NCBI RefSeq assembly: GCF_963675165.1
Contig: NC_087388.1
Coordinates: 1,404,800 to 1,468,799 of the forward strand
DNA: 64,000 nt
Reading direction: 5' to 3'
From: Halichondria panicea
Lineage: Eukaryota; Porifera; Demospongiae; Suberitida; Halichondriidae
The position numbers were made by a program, and so were the translations under genes. Of this stretch, positions 22,933-33,976 are shown piece by piece. The notes below the pieces were generated by a model. The model saw only the letters and a program-made list of their open reading frames with translations, was not told the DNA's origin and made no database searches. Positions within the stretch are counted from its first letter, which is position 1. Every line of letters starts with the position of its first letter.

Positions 22933-25620
22933 GTAAGTTATCAAAGACGTATGAAGAGAAGAGGACATGCAATAAATAGGTGTATGTCTAAAAATAGTAA
23001 AGAATTTATTGCACTTGCACTTTAGACTATAGCCTTGTTTTTACTCTATTCCCTAGTGGGCGGTTGGTATATCCTGCTGACTCATCAATAATATGACGCA
23101 CGCATACACAGTATACAATGTGAGTTGCATGCCCTCTTCTCTTTATACACCCTTGGTTTTACCACACAAACATCTTTAATTCATACGTCATCATTTATTA
23201 CTATGCACTTTTTACAGATTGGTTGTTTCCAATGGATACCGTCTTGGTTCACTCTCTTTTACAAGAAGTAAATGGTGCTCAATGGAAACTGCTAGGAATG
23301 AGTCTTGCGATCCCCTGGAACAAATTAGGTGCCATTGAGAATGAAGCATTCTTCCCTGGTGACATTGCTAAGAAAGAAGAAGTAATTCGACTATGGATGT
23401 CTCAAGAACCCACCTGGATAATGTTGGTAGACGCTCTCAGTCAATCTGCATATGGATGGTCACAGAATTCTACTCAAATCTCACAAGAGCATAGTAAGTA
23501 CCTTAATTATAGTTACCGTATTTACTTGATTAAACGCCCATAATAAAAGCTCTGTCTTTGTCAATAACGTCCGTCATAAATAATCACCTATGTATGGGGC
23601 GTGGCACTGTGGGTGGAGCTGAATTAGCACGTGGAACCAGTTGCAAGTATAATCAGAATAATAGATAGTGTAGAATAATAGATGATATATGGCAAAGAGA
23701 GAGATACTGACACGGAGGGAGAAAATCAATCGTATCAGTGGCGTAGGAATATTTTTTTTAAGGGAAGGTACGGTGGCCCTGAGCGTTACTATTACTTCAC
23801 CTTAGCTACTTGATAGTTCACCTACCTTAGCTACTTGATAGTTCGCCTACCTTAGCTACTTGATAGTTCAACTACCTTAAGTTTGTAGTTCAACAACCTT
23901 AGCTACTTGATAGTTCCGCCTACCTTAGCTACTTGATAGTTCACCTACCTTAGCTACTTCGAAGTTGACCTTTGAACTATATGTTAATGCTGCTGGAGCC
24001 ATGCGACTCAATATAAATGAGAGCTCCATGTATATATACAGGTACTGAGGATTATCTGCAGCCGGTTAGTGCTACCCTATGGGTAACAGCAATGCAAGAT
24101 GAGAGTACCACACTTGATTCATTTGGAAGTTACATGTTATTCACAATACTGGCTAGTCTAATAGCTTGGGGCAATAGAGCTAGGATTAAGAGACCTTTTT
24201 CTTCTCTTCCCCCTCCCCTCTGAGAAAAGGTCTGGCCCCAGACTAATACAACACATGCAGTTCAAGTTGTTCATGTTTATATCTCCTAATCCCATCGCAG
24301 CACAAGAATTCTGTACTATACAATGGTTCTGGTGTGGTACTCTAGTCTTGCATTGCTGTTAGATAATCCTCAGTACCTGTTTACGTGCATATGTAGCTCT
24401 CATTATTGATCTCTAGAGTCGCTATGTACAGTACGGCTACAGCAGCATTAAATAGAATTAACATGCAGTTCAAAGGTCAACTGCGAAGTAGCTAAGGTAG
24501 GTGAACTATCAAGTAGCTAAGGTAGGCGAACTATCAAGTAGAACTACCCAGTAGCTAAGGTAGGTGAACTACCCAGTAGCTAAGGTAGGCGAGGTATCAA
24601 GTAGAACTACCCAGTAGCTAAGGTAGGCGAACTATCAAGTAGAACTACCCAGTAGCTAAGGTAGGTGAACTACCCAGTAGCTAAGGTAGGTGAACTACCC
24701 AGTAGCTAAGGTAGGCGAAGTATCAAGTAGCTAAGGTGAACTAATAGTAACGCTCAGGGCCACCGTAGGAAGGGGCTCATAGTAGTCTGGCCACTCCCTC
24801 CCCAACTTCATATTCTTGCAAAGACTGGAATTCGAGACTGAGGCTCATAGATCTATCATTATCTTTGTGGTAGATCTATCACTTTGCACTGTAGACTTTT
24901 GAAACCTAGCCCATCATTGAAATAATTACGTAATTTACAGCTAGCTGGCTGCAGCCGGGCATGCTGTAGCTACTAGCTAAACTGCAGGGCTCAACAGTTC
25001 AAGATAAACATTCGGCTCTCCAACAAGGGGGGGCTCCAGCCCCTGGATCCCCCCCACTTCCTAAGCCACTGCGTATGACTTAAGATATAAGCTGAGAGCT
25101 GTGCAGCAGCCAAAAAGAGCATAATAACTGCTGCTGTGCAAGAGTTTGGAGTAGACAGAAAAATAAATGCCCGTTTCAAATAAGCTAGCGCCCATCTCGT
25201 TTAAACGTCCCCTCTACAGACTTCGATATGAAATAAATGCCCGGGCGTTTAATCAAGTAAATACAGTATATTCATGAGTGCATTTCTATATAAGTATGCA
25301 AAGTGCTTATCTCAAAAGTTGAATTATCTACTGTAGATGTGATTCTACAAGAAAAAATACTCTGCGAAAGCAATTCACCCCTCCGTCCTGATGAGGACTT
25401 TCTTCAATCTTTTGCTGCCATCATTGGCTCTCGATGGCAGAGTCTTGCTTCTCCTCTCTCCCTCACTTCTGAAGACATTGTGAGCATCAAGAGAGAGACA
25501 AAAGGAGTAAAGCCGACCAGACAAGCACTCGTCATGCTGCAGAAGTGGGCAGCCAGGGAGACGGCAACTTATGGTCAGTTGAGAGAGAGACTCCGAACAC
25601 TCTCAGTGTTTCATATCTGA
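16108..25620 (+). CDS. Gene A: ANK-Roc-COR-Death-Death protein, one frameshift
   Basis: Spliced as 16108-22932, 23218-23493, 25337-25620; both introns are GT-AG in phase 1. I chose ATG 16108 because the peptide M-x-D/E-SQSCxTPLH is also the start of genes B and C. Order: ANK repeats (residues 1-260), about 14 diverged modules of three ANK repeats with a 102-residue period (about 265-1590), a Roc-type GTPase with P-loop GHPGAGKST at 21210-21236, DFAGD at 21363 and GSHAD at 21564, a COR-like region to 22932, then two Death domains. A single missing base near 19840 (AATGTTGG where sister modules read AATGGTTAT-like) breaks the frame; spliced length is 1 nt short of a multiple of three, so this is the only net lesion. 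The encoded product would be about 2461 residues. By analogy with DAPK1, a cytoplasmic signalling or sensor protein. It may be a recent pseudogene or an assembly error. Confidence 0.85.
23218..23493 (+). CDS. Gene A exon 2: first Death domain
   Basis: Acceptor TTTTTACAG/ATTGG and donor GAGCATA/GTAAGT. It encodes about 92 residues with the Death-fold pattern: QWKLLGMSLAIPWNKLGAIE, EEVIRLWMSQEPTWIMLVDAL. The exon in gene B is almost the same length and sequence. Confidence 0.85.
23736..25071. mobile_element. hAT-like non-autonomous element, CGTAT duplication
   Basis: Termini CAGTGGCGTAGGAAT and ACTTCCTAAGCCACTG are inverted. CGTAT directly precedes (23731-23735) and directly follows (25072-25076), a 5-bp target duplication. 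No transposase frame. Confidence 0.85.
23769..24767. mobile_element. Foldback element with subrepeated arms
   Basis: Ends TACGGTGGCCCTGAGCGTTA and its complement; arms carry many copies of CTACCTTAGCTACTTGATAG (left) and its complement (right), and even the central 500 bp is inverted (ATGCAAGATGAGAGTACC facing GGTACTCTAGTCTTGCATTG). GGAAGG flanks both ends as a 6-bp duplication. It could form a hairpin of nearly its whole length. Confidence 0.9.
25337..25620 (+). CDS. Gene A exon 3: second Death domain and stop
   Basis: Acceptor CTACTGTAG/ATGTG; stop TGA 25618-25620. It encodes 94 residues including FLQSFAAIIGSRWQSLASPL, EDIVSIKRET, ALVMLQKWAARETATYGQL, the spacing of a canonical Death domain. 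The C terminus RLRTLSVFHI is identical in gene B. Confidence 0.9.
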
Positions 25621-25859
25621 GAAAAGTATGTAGATAATTATGTCTGTTTACGATAATGTATCACCTTGTTTGTGTCATGCTTTGCCATTAAATTTAAGCA
25701 CATTAATTCACAACTGCACTTTCAATTTACATTTTTTCACACTGCACTGCAATACACTGTGTATACAGCCTTAAAATAAGCACTTGTTAGTTTCTTGATT
25801 TTGTCAATTCTTATTAGTCAATTAATGCTCCCTCAAGTAATTTTTGTACTGCAGCTAGA
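25621..25859. other. 3' flank of gene A
   Basis: Similar to 49833-50090 behind gene B (GAGAAAAGTATGTAGATAAT start). Contains the likely 3' untranslated region; the AAATTTAAGCACATTAA stretch lacks a clear AATAAA. Confidence 0.5.
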
Positions 25860-27880
25860 GCTTCAACTAGTATTGTACAAAACTTCTGTAACAGCTCTAA
25901 GATTGACTCTAATGTCGTAAACGAGGAGCTGTGAATGACTTATCGTCCTGTCGGATTTTCCTCAGAGACAAGCTCTCTTCTGGGATTGTTGAAAAACACT
26001 TTGACTACATTCCAGCTTATAAAGTATGCCTCCTTATCTCTCACATAGAAGATACTGAAATTCCGCCCACACCCTAAGAGAGTTACTCACATCAGGTGTA
26101 CCCATAATGATAATGTTTTTCAAAGCCTGCTAAAAGTGGACATCACCAATTACATCGATCAATTCAAGCTCAGCGTTGTCATAATTATTACAGAATCGCT
26201 ATTGCATGGAAAAAATACTACCAGAATATACCACAAGCTGTAGTACTGCTGAGAATTTGTACGTGGAAGAGTACCACAGTCTTTCTCAACTCACTTCAGA
26301 ATCAGTACCAACTGAGAGTGCCACTAAAGAGAAATCTCATCTGCTTTTTTGATCTCTGGGTGAAAGGTGACAACACTACCCAGGATTATGATAAATGTAA
26401 TGTTGGCAGATTTGACTATTTCCTAACGATTTCCTCATCTCATTTCTCTCCCAGCTTTCATGAAAACAAAGCTTGCCAACAAGCCGCAGGCTCTCTATAA
26501 TATCTTCTGAATTTTTATTTTCTGATTCTTCTACCTAATTGTTCTTTGATTGCAGAGGTCTGCAATTATGCTGCCAATCCTTGCTGTCATGTCTGGTCTA
26601 CATGTACTATACTTGGTAAGCAGGCTTATGAAGAATGGAGTGGGTGTATTTGTCGATATGGCTAAAGACGCTGATAGGAAAGAACCTATAATTGCGAGAA
26701 GTATGCTAACAAAATATATACACTCTGCATATAGTTTCAGGAAACAAACTTTACTGGTACATATAATTTGTCTTCTGTTTATCTTCTTTATCCGAGCAAT
26801 CTCAAGGATGAAACTTTTACAAATGCTAGAAATGCACCTAATTATGCTCTAAGAGATATTGATGAAGCATTAGCAGAAGGAACTAAGCAAGTCATGGAAA
26901 GAAGGATTATGCTTCTCTATTCCGATGAAAGATTGGGTCATCCCAAAAGATGGACTGGATCTACATATTACTGGAGTAAGTTTCAAGCATGCATGCAAGC
27001 ACGCACACGCACACACCACATGTTGTTTCCAATGGATAGACCCTTAAAGATACAACTCCTAATAATGCGCAGGCACTGATAAACTTATCGATAAAGACAG
27101 AAAATGCTCCACTTCAATCAACATTGGATCAGCTCACACACAGTTGATATTCTAGGAGTAAGCAGCATTCAAACTCCAACGTTTAATTTGTCAATGAGCT
27201 TAATTATTTCCTTACACTTTTGTACAGATTTGTTGTTTCCGATGCGTGAGTCCATGATTGACTCTGATTTGAACTGCTTAGGAATGAAACGAAGCATCCT
27301 TCCCTGGTGATATTGCTAAAAAATAATTCGACTATGGATGTCTCAAGAACCCACCTGGAAAACATTGGTAGACCCTAGCCTCTCGTAGTCAACCTATGAT
27401 TGGATTGTCCAACGAAACAAGTTAAATTTCACAAGAGCACAGTAAGTATACTACCGTTTAGCAGGTATATTTTGAGGGTAGCGGAATGACTGTTAGAAAT
27501 TAAGGTTTTCGTGGAATAGCAGTGGGTATAACGGTACATGCTTAATTAGTGAAAACCACGAACATTTATACCCTCGGAATATACCCGCTGTATAATAATA
27601 CGGTACAATTATATAGCTATAATTATAGCTATAATTATTCATTCATTCTATTGTAGACGTGCTTCTACACAAGAAAAGCATTATCGAAAACAATCATCTG
27701 TCCGTTCTGACGATAAAACTTTCTCCAATCATTTGCTGCCATCATTGGCTCTCGTTGGCAGTGTCTTGCTTTTCCCCTCTCCCTCACTTCTGAAGACATT
27801 GTGAGCATCAACAGAGAGACAAGAGGATCAGAGCCAACCAGATGACAAGCACTCGTCATGCTACATGGTCATACACTTTC
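25860..27880 (+). pseudogene. Decayed 3' end of an ANK-Roc-COR-Death gene, behind gene A
   Basis: It starts in the end of the Roc region (CTTCTGTAACAGCTCTAAGA), passes COR-like sequence (25975-26340), the VFVDMAKDADRKEP region (26640-26690), NLKDETFTNARNAPNYAL (26800-26860), a donor-like GGAGTAAGT (26970), a decayed first Death exon (27215-27440), a MITE, and a decayed second Death exon (27657-27850). The order is the parent order but with several short deletions, frameshifts and stops. Clearly non-functional as a protein. Collinear with 1-2062 and 50090-52005. Confidence 0.9.
27452..27605. mobile_element. MITE, same family and position as 1646-1817
   Basis: TACCGTTTAGCAGGTATATT at the left and ATACCCGCTGTATAATAATA-CGGTA at the right, directly after AGTAAGTA of the decayed first Death exon. 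Confidence 0.8.
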
Positions 27881-29640
27881 CGTGTTTCATATCTGTACCA
27901 CATTATGTTAGATTTAGCTGCATGCATTCAATTGCACTTACATACTGTAGATATAGCTGTTCAATCCAACACATGTTTGTGTCGCTGAACTTTCAGAACT
28001 CATGCCTTGCCACGTAAGCAAAAATTACTTACTGCTACACTTCCAATTGTCATTTTTTTACTGATATAATTAATATAATTATATGCAACATCTTACGTCC
28101 TTCAAAATTAGCACATTTTTGTTACTACTGTACAGTTATTCTAATGTTGTCAACTCTGACCAGAATTAAATTAATTTTTGCACTCAGTTCTATATAGCTA
28201 ATGGCCGGTTGTGCATGCAATGTCATGACTTAATTAGGTACTGTGTTATTCATCAGTCACTGCCTCTGTTTTAATATTCTCGGATCCAGATTGGCTTTAG
28301 CTTATTAATGCCATATCTACCCCTATACACCAATTCGGTTATCCTGACACGTAACATAATTATACGCCAGCTAAATGTGTAGGACATGATATAATTGCGC
28401 CAACAGAACCTATACATTCAGTATGAGTTATTCATCACTTCCTTTCCAGTTCCAGTAACTGTTACATTTAAATGTCATGCAAGTATATACACATCAATAA
28501 TTCAGTGACTACAATAAATGCGCATCATAAAAACTCGATATTAGTAAAAGCAGGAGTTCATTAAATAAGTACCAAAAAGTTAATACACACTATACAGCTT
28601 CTTTGTTGTGCGCAGGGCCCCTTGCTCTGGCCTTGCCCTTTTGCTTTGTATTTGCCATGGCTGTCAAATTCCAGTGGATCAAAGTTTGCAATTAACTGTT
28701 TTGGAACCTTCCTTTAAAATTCCTGGATCTGCCACTGCTCTGTATCACTTCTTCGCTCTTGCAGTGAGGCCGAGGGTCAGAAAGTTGTCAGTGTTCAGTT
28801 TAGCAGTCATATTTAATGCAAACAGTCAGCAGTGTTGGGGGTCAGGGGGTGAGTACAATTGCACATGTATATATAGAAGTGTACTGCACCACCATTAAGC
28901 CTGTTCAGGCTCTTGTAGCTTCAAAACGGTTGTCACACAAGCAGTGCATTGTTTCCTCTTCTGATATACGCTATATAACACTGGAGCATGATAGAAAGCA
29001 AGCACACGCTGTATATCTTCATTTTCAAAACAGGTTACTGGGTTGTCAACGTTTTTCTTGCCTTTTTTTCTTGTCTGTCTAGTCAGCCAGTTCTTAATGT
29101 GGCCCGGCTTTCCCTGCAGAAATAGAGCAGTCTGAACATGAGTCAAAATATGTGCAATTGAAAACACACACAATAGGGCACTGTCAATCCTATGACTGGT
29201 TGTACTAATATCTTTAAGATCAATCTACACTACTTGAGTGTACATTTTCGAGGACCTACTCTATGTACCTAATTCTATGCAACCACAACACTTTAGCTGG
29301 ATTTCCTCCGCAACTGCCATAATAATCTCCTCACGTTATCCAACAATATATACATGACTTGCATCATCAATGTATAGTATACAACTCTGTGCAGAAAATA
29401 ATTATTATACATACATATACATGCCTTGGCTTTTTGGAACACAGCATCACCCGTTTTAGATGAATACAGTGAATCAAAATTAAATGACCAGATGTGCGAT
29501 TGATGAAGCCAATGATGTGTGTGACTTGACAGAACCTAAACATTCGAGTAATGTATGGGCAAGAGTACACTCTTGGTATATATGCGTTAGTCACCCATCC
29601 ATTTGATTTCATAATCTGAAACTTCCTGTTTGAATAAAAT
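27881..29640 (+). repeat. Flank block of unit A, homologous to 52010-53600
   Basis: Near-collinear with 52010-53600: 28256-28560 against 52276-52590, 28662-29230 against 52660-53230, and 29270-29640 against 53265-53600. I find no gene in it; small open frames are not conserved in frame between the copies. Part (28735-29090) also matches 9230-9640. Confidence 0.75.
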
Positions 29641-29929
29641 CTACTTGTGGTAGTTTATAGTGTCTAACTTGGGGTTGAAGAAGCCTTGAAATTGATATGA
29701 AAAATAATTATATAGGTCACACGCACCAGTCTTCCTGTGAAAAGAAGTGAGAAGCCGCCACATAACGAAAAGTTTCATGCATAATTACAATCACACGTGT
29801 ATGCCAGCTAAAATTATGATAACTGAACCTCATTCTATGGGTTAGTCAGCACCTTCATTTCTTCGTGACGTATGGAAAAAGAATCCCAAAGTGCTGGCAA
29901 CATACAGAACTGCATATTGCACTAGATCA

Positions 29930-30633
29930 TTACGTATATTTGCATAACAATGTTATTATATCATTATTATACGATTATATCAGTTCAAGTCAGCAAGCAA
30001 TGATTTATGTCAGTTGTGTGCTGGTTTAAGTCTATACGGCTTAATTTTGTATAATTAGAGAACAATTAAGCACGTTTTAAAATAGAATAATAGATGAAAT
30101 TTATGGGCCTGATTTGAGCCATGACAACTTATTCAGGAGTTGCTTGTACTCGAGTCACGGTTTGGCTCTTCATACTATATACAATCCCAACCACAGCTCG
30201 ATAGGCTGGTCTGTGTATATACAGTGTTGACAAGCTGGTCGTAATGACTTGATGAAATTACGTTCTCCAAGCGGTGCATTTGTAAATTGTGTGGATGGAT
30301 ATAGATGCCAAGCGTGATAATTATTATGTAATCCTTTTGAGCCTTCTGGCCGTCTCTGGTGGCATCCTTCCTTCTGCATGCTTTTGCTTTGCTGACTTTT
30401 TCATAAAGGGTGCATTCCCTAAGAACCTCACTTCTGCAGCATCCTCCAATTCTTGTCACGTTCCGAGGTTTGCCATTGCAAGGTCTGTGACATTTGCATG
30501 CATCAGGCCAAGAAGATGGTCCAGTGTGTGAGCCTGTCTTTAATATCAATGATTTGCAAATCGAAAATGTGGTCGAAACGATTGAGGTACCGTGGAAGGG
30601 GATGTTGACAAAGGAGACTTTGTAATTCGGATT
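29930..30633 (+). repeat. Duplicated block, copy 1 (partner 35030-35715)
   Basis: ATCAGTTCAAGTCAGCAAGC, GAGCCATGACAAC, GTGTTGACAAGCTGGTCGTA and GACAAAGGAGACTTTGTAAT appear in the same order as in the partner. Read on the minus strand both copies contain a cysteine-rich stretch, WPDACKCHRPC-N/D-GKP, that I do not recognise. Confidence 0.75.
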
Positions 30634-30835
30634 GAAGCAGTGAGACGACACCTGATCATAATTAGTAAGCACAGTACTGATAATTATTGATTGCACTATT
30701 TATAGGGACAACTCCACTCTATTGATAACAGCCGTGCTGAATGGTCATGTACGCATTTAGAAGATGCGTTAATCAAATACTTGCAGCCATCTTATACCGG
30801 AGGATACAATAGTTCACATGCATACTGCAATGGTC
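30634..30835 (+). pseudogene. ANK-module relic
   Basis: GAAGCAGTGAGACgACACCTGATCA, TTAGTAAGCACAGTaCTGAT, GTGCTGAATGGTCATGT, GATGCGTTAATCAAA and GGAGGATACAATAGTTCACA follow the order of one module of gene A (EAVRHLISKHSADIDCTN..PL..AVLNGHV..DALVKE...RGYNG). Small insertions break the frame. It lies about 5 kb downstream of gene A with no other part of the gene next to it. Confidence 0.8.
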
Positions 30836-30963
30836 AACAATAGGAGTGCACCGCTGCAAAATTGTAAAATGTGTGCTTTGCTACTATAGTGTTTCAAGTT
30901 AGTGCATGTAGTGCTCTAATGTAATGCTTTTTGGAGCAGATTATAGGAACATACTGCAAGCTA

Positions 30964-31129
30964 CAGTGGAACCCCTCTATAACGGACATCTTTGGGGAAC
31001 AATGTTTTGGCCTTTATACAGAGGTAGCCTTTGTTGAGAGGTTGTTTTGTTCATTTGGGACCTAGGAGCCTGGCCGTTATATAGCAGCTGGCCTTTATTC
31101 GGAGGTGGTCGTTAACAGAGGTTCCACTG
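30964..31129. mobile_element. pogo-like MITE with CAGTGGAACCCCTCTATAAC ends
   Basis: The right end GTTAACAGAGGTTCCACTG is the complement of the left, and TA flanks both ends. No transposase. Confidence 0.85.
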
Positions 31130-32617
31130 TAATTGATAGTAATCCCTATGCACTCATGACACTTTTGCAGGCACTGCTGGAGTATTTGGCATTAATTTGA
31201 TTTCCTTTGCAACTACCATAACATATTTTATATTGTTTGTCACAATACTTAACATGATTGTACCAAGGACGCCCTTGATTGCACTATACAACTCTTGACA
31301 TTGTAAACTGGTTCTCACTCAACACATGTATATAAATACCTGTCATGGCTTTTTGAAGCCATAGGAGCAGTATCCCCCTCATTTTGGATGAGGAAAACTT
31401 GAAGAGAGATACAGGTACAGCAAATCAGTGTGTGCAATTGATGAAACCATATAGCGTTCCTTCACTTTCATCACAGTATAGGCCTAATTAAACTGCACCA
31501 AGCAAGGAATACTCACTGCCTCTGCATGTTTCTTTGTGGAAATGCTATCAAATTAATTAGTTAGATTGATGATTTAGGCCCTTTGCTAGATCTAACCAGC
31601 TATCTGTGAAACACGCGCCAATCTAGTCTTCCTGACATGTGAAAAGAAGTGACGAGCTGACACTTAACGAAAAGATTCTTATATAGACACACGTCATGTA
31701 TAGACACACGTACGCCAGCTAAATTGTTATATTAATAATTTTTATGATACTGGAACACTGAATTGTGTGTGACTTGACACATTCATTTTAATTTACCACA
31801 ACTTCCATTTCCTCTGACATTTTAACTTCCTGTTTGACATGTGCAATAAAATCTCTATACTTGATTTGAAGAAGCCTTGAAATTAAACAAGCAACCAAAC
31901 AGACTGCACCAGTTGGCCCATCACAAGACTAGGGACAAAAAGTGGTTTTCTAAGGTAAAAACTCACTTTTGTGAATTCTGATCTGTTATGAATAGCTCTC
32001 TTTTACGTGTTGTTTGTACCACTCTTATGCACAGTACCTAACATAACATAAGTGTCTGCATGCAGAAACCTGCTCCCAGTCCTTTAATTAATAGCTCATC
32101 TTACTAATAATTATAGCTAGTTTAGAATTTGTATTGATTGTATCAATTATAGAGGTTATTCTGCATACGTATAATTATTGGTGTACTATAGGGCTCAGTG
32201 AACCCCGGACCCTGGGCCCTAGGATCCAGTGACTCTTAAGATTTAATTAGTGACCCCCATAAACACTGCATAAATTTTACAAAACACTCAGTGACCGGGG
32301 GTCACTGGATCCTCCAATACTGCATGGGTTTTGAATAAGTTCAAGGAGGCTCTTTTGGTTGCAAATTTCGAGTCATTGCAAACGAATGACACGCAAAGAG
32401 TAAGCGCATGCAATTTCGCTAGAAACGCAGTATATAGGCCTTGTATACCTTCATTTGTAAGGGATTACTCAAACCAGTATGCGAGTAACACAATAGTAAA
32501 TTGTCTTTATATTGTCTGCATGTGTACATGTGTTGCGTGTAGTACAATTGCATTGTGTGCTGCATGTGTGTTGTGTGTAATGGCATTGTATAGCACAGTG
32601 ACTCAGTGGCAGTGACT
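31130..32617. other. No gene; remainder of duplicated block, copy 1
   Basis: From about 31735 it matches 35725-36590 (GATACTGGAACACTGAATTG, AGAAACCTGCTCCCAGTCC, AGTAAATTGTCTTTATATTG). The 1.1 kb between 30634 and 31735 is absent from the partner copy. No conserved coding frame. Confidence 0.6.
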
Positions 32618-32657
32618 CAGTGGTAGATCCAGGAAAAATGAAAGAGGGATTCCAAAC

Positions 32658-33038
32658 CAGGGCCGTAGATAGCTTAGGTGTGCAGGGGTGGTAAAATAAA
32701 AGCTGAACATTTTTTTAGTAAAAAAAGGTCAACTGTTATTTCATATCCTCTGAGTATCGCAACTTGCTGTGGCACCAACTTAGACCAACTAAAACAAGGT
32801 AGCTTGAGCTAGAAAGGTACTCCTGCTTCCAGAGGCGCAGTGGAGCTCAGAATTTTACCTAAAAAACAGGTCATCACTCGTTCTCAACAGTCAGCATGCG
32901 CATCAGATAGCCCTGCCCACATCTCAATTTCATTACATCATTCTAATCGATAAAAGCATTGTGCATGTGCAGTATTTTGGCAGATCTAGAATGCCAGGGG
33001 GGCAACTGCCCCCCTGCCCCCCGCTGTCTACGGCCCTG
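32658..33038. mobile_element. hAT-like MITE with CAGGGCCGTAGA ends, CAAAC duplication
   Basis: CAGGGCCGTAGATAG at the left, CTGTCTACGGCCCTG at the right. CAAAC lies at 32653-32657 and at 33039-33043. Intact copies of the host element show a single CAAAC at this site, proving the 5-bp duplication. Confidence 0.92.
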
Positions 33039-33290
33039 CAAACTAACGAGCGCACAGTGTGGATAATTTTGGGGTTACGCCCACTTCCGGTCACACGTTG
33101 TGCAGTAAGATTAAGGAAAATCCCATTCTCAGCCTGGGAAAGTCCCATAATAGACTTGCGTAGAGCTAACTAGCTGCCACGAACAGTCAACTAGCTAGCC
33201 TATAGGCTAACCATTGACTTTGAACACTCCTTTGGCAGTTGATACATCAAAACAACAGGTACAGGTTACAATGAAAGCACCGCAGGTGCT

Positions 33291-33829
33291 GATGCCTCGG
33301 TGGAGATGCCAAAGCTACATAACATAAAGCTTTTATACACGTTACGTGATGAACATTATTTTTATCATGCAAACTAAGAGTGGGTAATGATCGACCATGA
33401 TTGTTGTTAAAAACGATCGATAAAAAGTTCAAGTCTAAAATTAATGGATGCCATCAGCAGAGCCTTGCAGCTCTATTCTCACTCTTGCAGCTACCAATAG
33501 GATACAATAGCTAGCGTTCTTTCTAGTGCAGAGCAAATTAGTAAGTAGAGTAGCAACACTCGGTAAACAAGTTTGGCTGCGTGCTCTTCTGAAAAGGTCT
33601 GAAAAAGCTACAATGGCATTCCAAGTAAGCAAAACTAGGCATAACTCGAGAACGAAGCTTTATTTTGCAAATCCACGAATGAAAACATTACTAGAAGCCT
33701 ATAGAAACTCTTACTTGCACTTCATTGATCCTTGAGCATCTGTAGCAGTCTACACACACATGCAGACACACACACACACACACAAACACACTACCGTATA
33801 CCTCGCTTGCGCATGCGCACCGAGGCATA
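33291..33829 (-). mobile_element. TGCCTCGGTG-ended repeat inserted in the host element
   Basis: Starts TGCCTCGGTGGAGATGCC and ends GCATGCGCACCGAGGCA. Reverse complement of the family seen at 8164-8600 (AGAGTTTCTATAGGCTTCTA, GATCAATGAAGTGCAAG, TGTGTGTC run, GTATACGGTAGTG). Non-coding. A related 5' end lies at 33989-34040. Confidence 0.7.
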
Positions 33830-33976
33830 ATCATTGATACAACAGCTACAAATCATACAATAGCTACAAAAACTGATAGAAAGCTAGCTGGTAGCTGTAC
33901 TAAAGCCATAATAGCTAGCCTGGCTGAAAGGGGGGATCCGCGGCAACCTGAGATCTCCCCCTGGATCCGCCACTGA

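Larger units (their letters stand above)
23514..25268. mobile_element. TIR element in intron 2 of gene A (outer of three)
   Basis: Ends are TACCGTATTTACTTGATTAA and its near-complement ending AATCAAGTAAATACAGTA. It accounts for most of the 1843-bp intron (67 bp in gene B). It contains the hAT-like element 23736-25071, which in turn contains the foldback 23769-24767. Confidence 0.8.
32618..33976. mobile_element. CAGTGG(C/T)(G/A)GATCC element with two nested insertions
   Basis: Starts CAGTGGTAGATCCAGG and ends CTGGATCCGCCACTG. After removal of 32658-33038 and about 33266-33835 the remaining sequence follows the intact copies at 38038-38396 and 60989-61361 throughout (CAAACTAACGAGCGC, CTCAGCCTGGGAAAGTCCC, TTTGGCAGTTGATACATC, AGCTAGCTGGT). 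Confidence 0.75.

Noticed and set aside
19818..22979. A separate gene starting at 19818.
   Set aside because: Its first residues are out-of-frame reading of the preceding module; the ANK sequence continues from the upstream frame across a 1-base deletion.
29930..32617. The two blocks at 29.9 and 35.0 kb as separate genes.
   Set aside because: No frame stays open in both copies beyond short stretches, and no domain is recognised.
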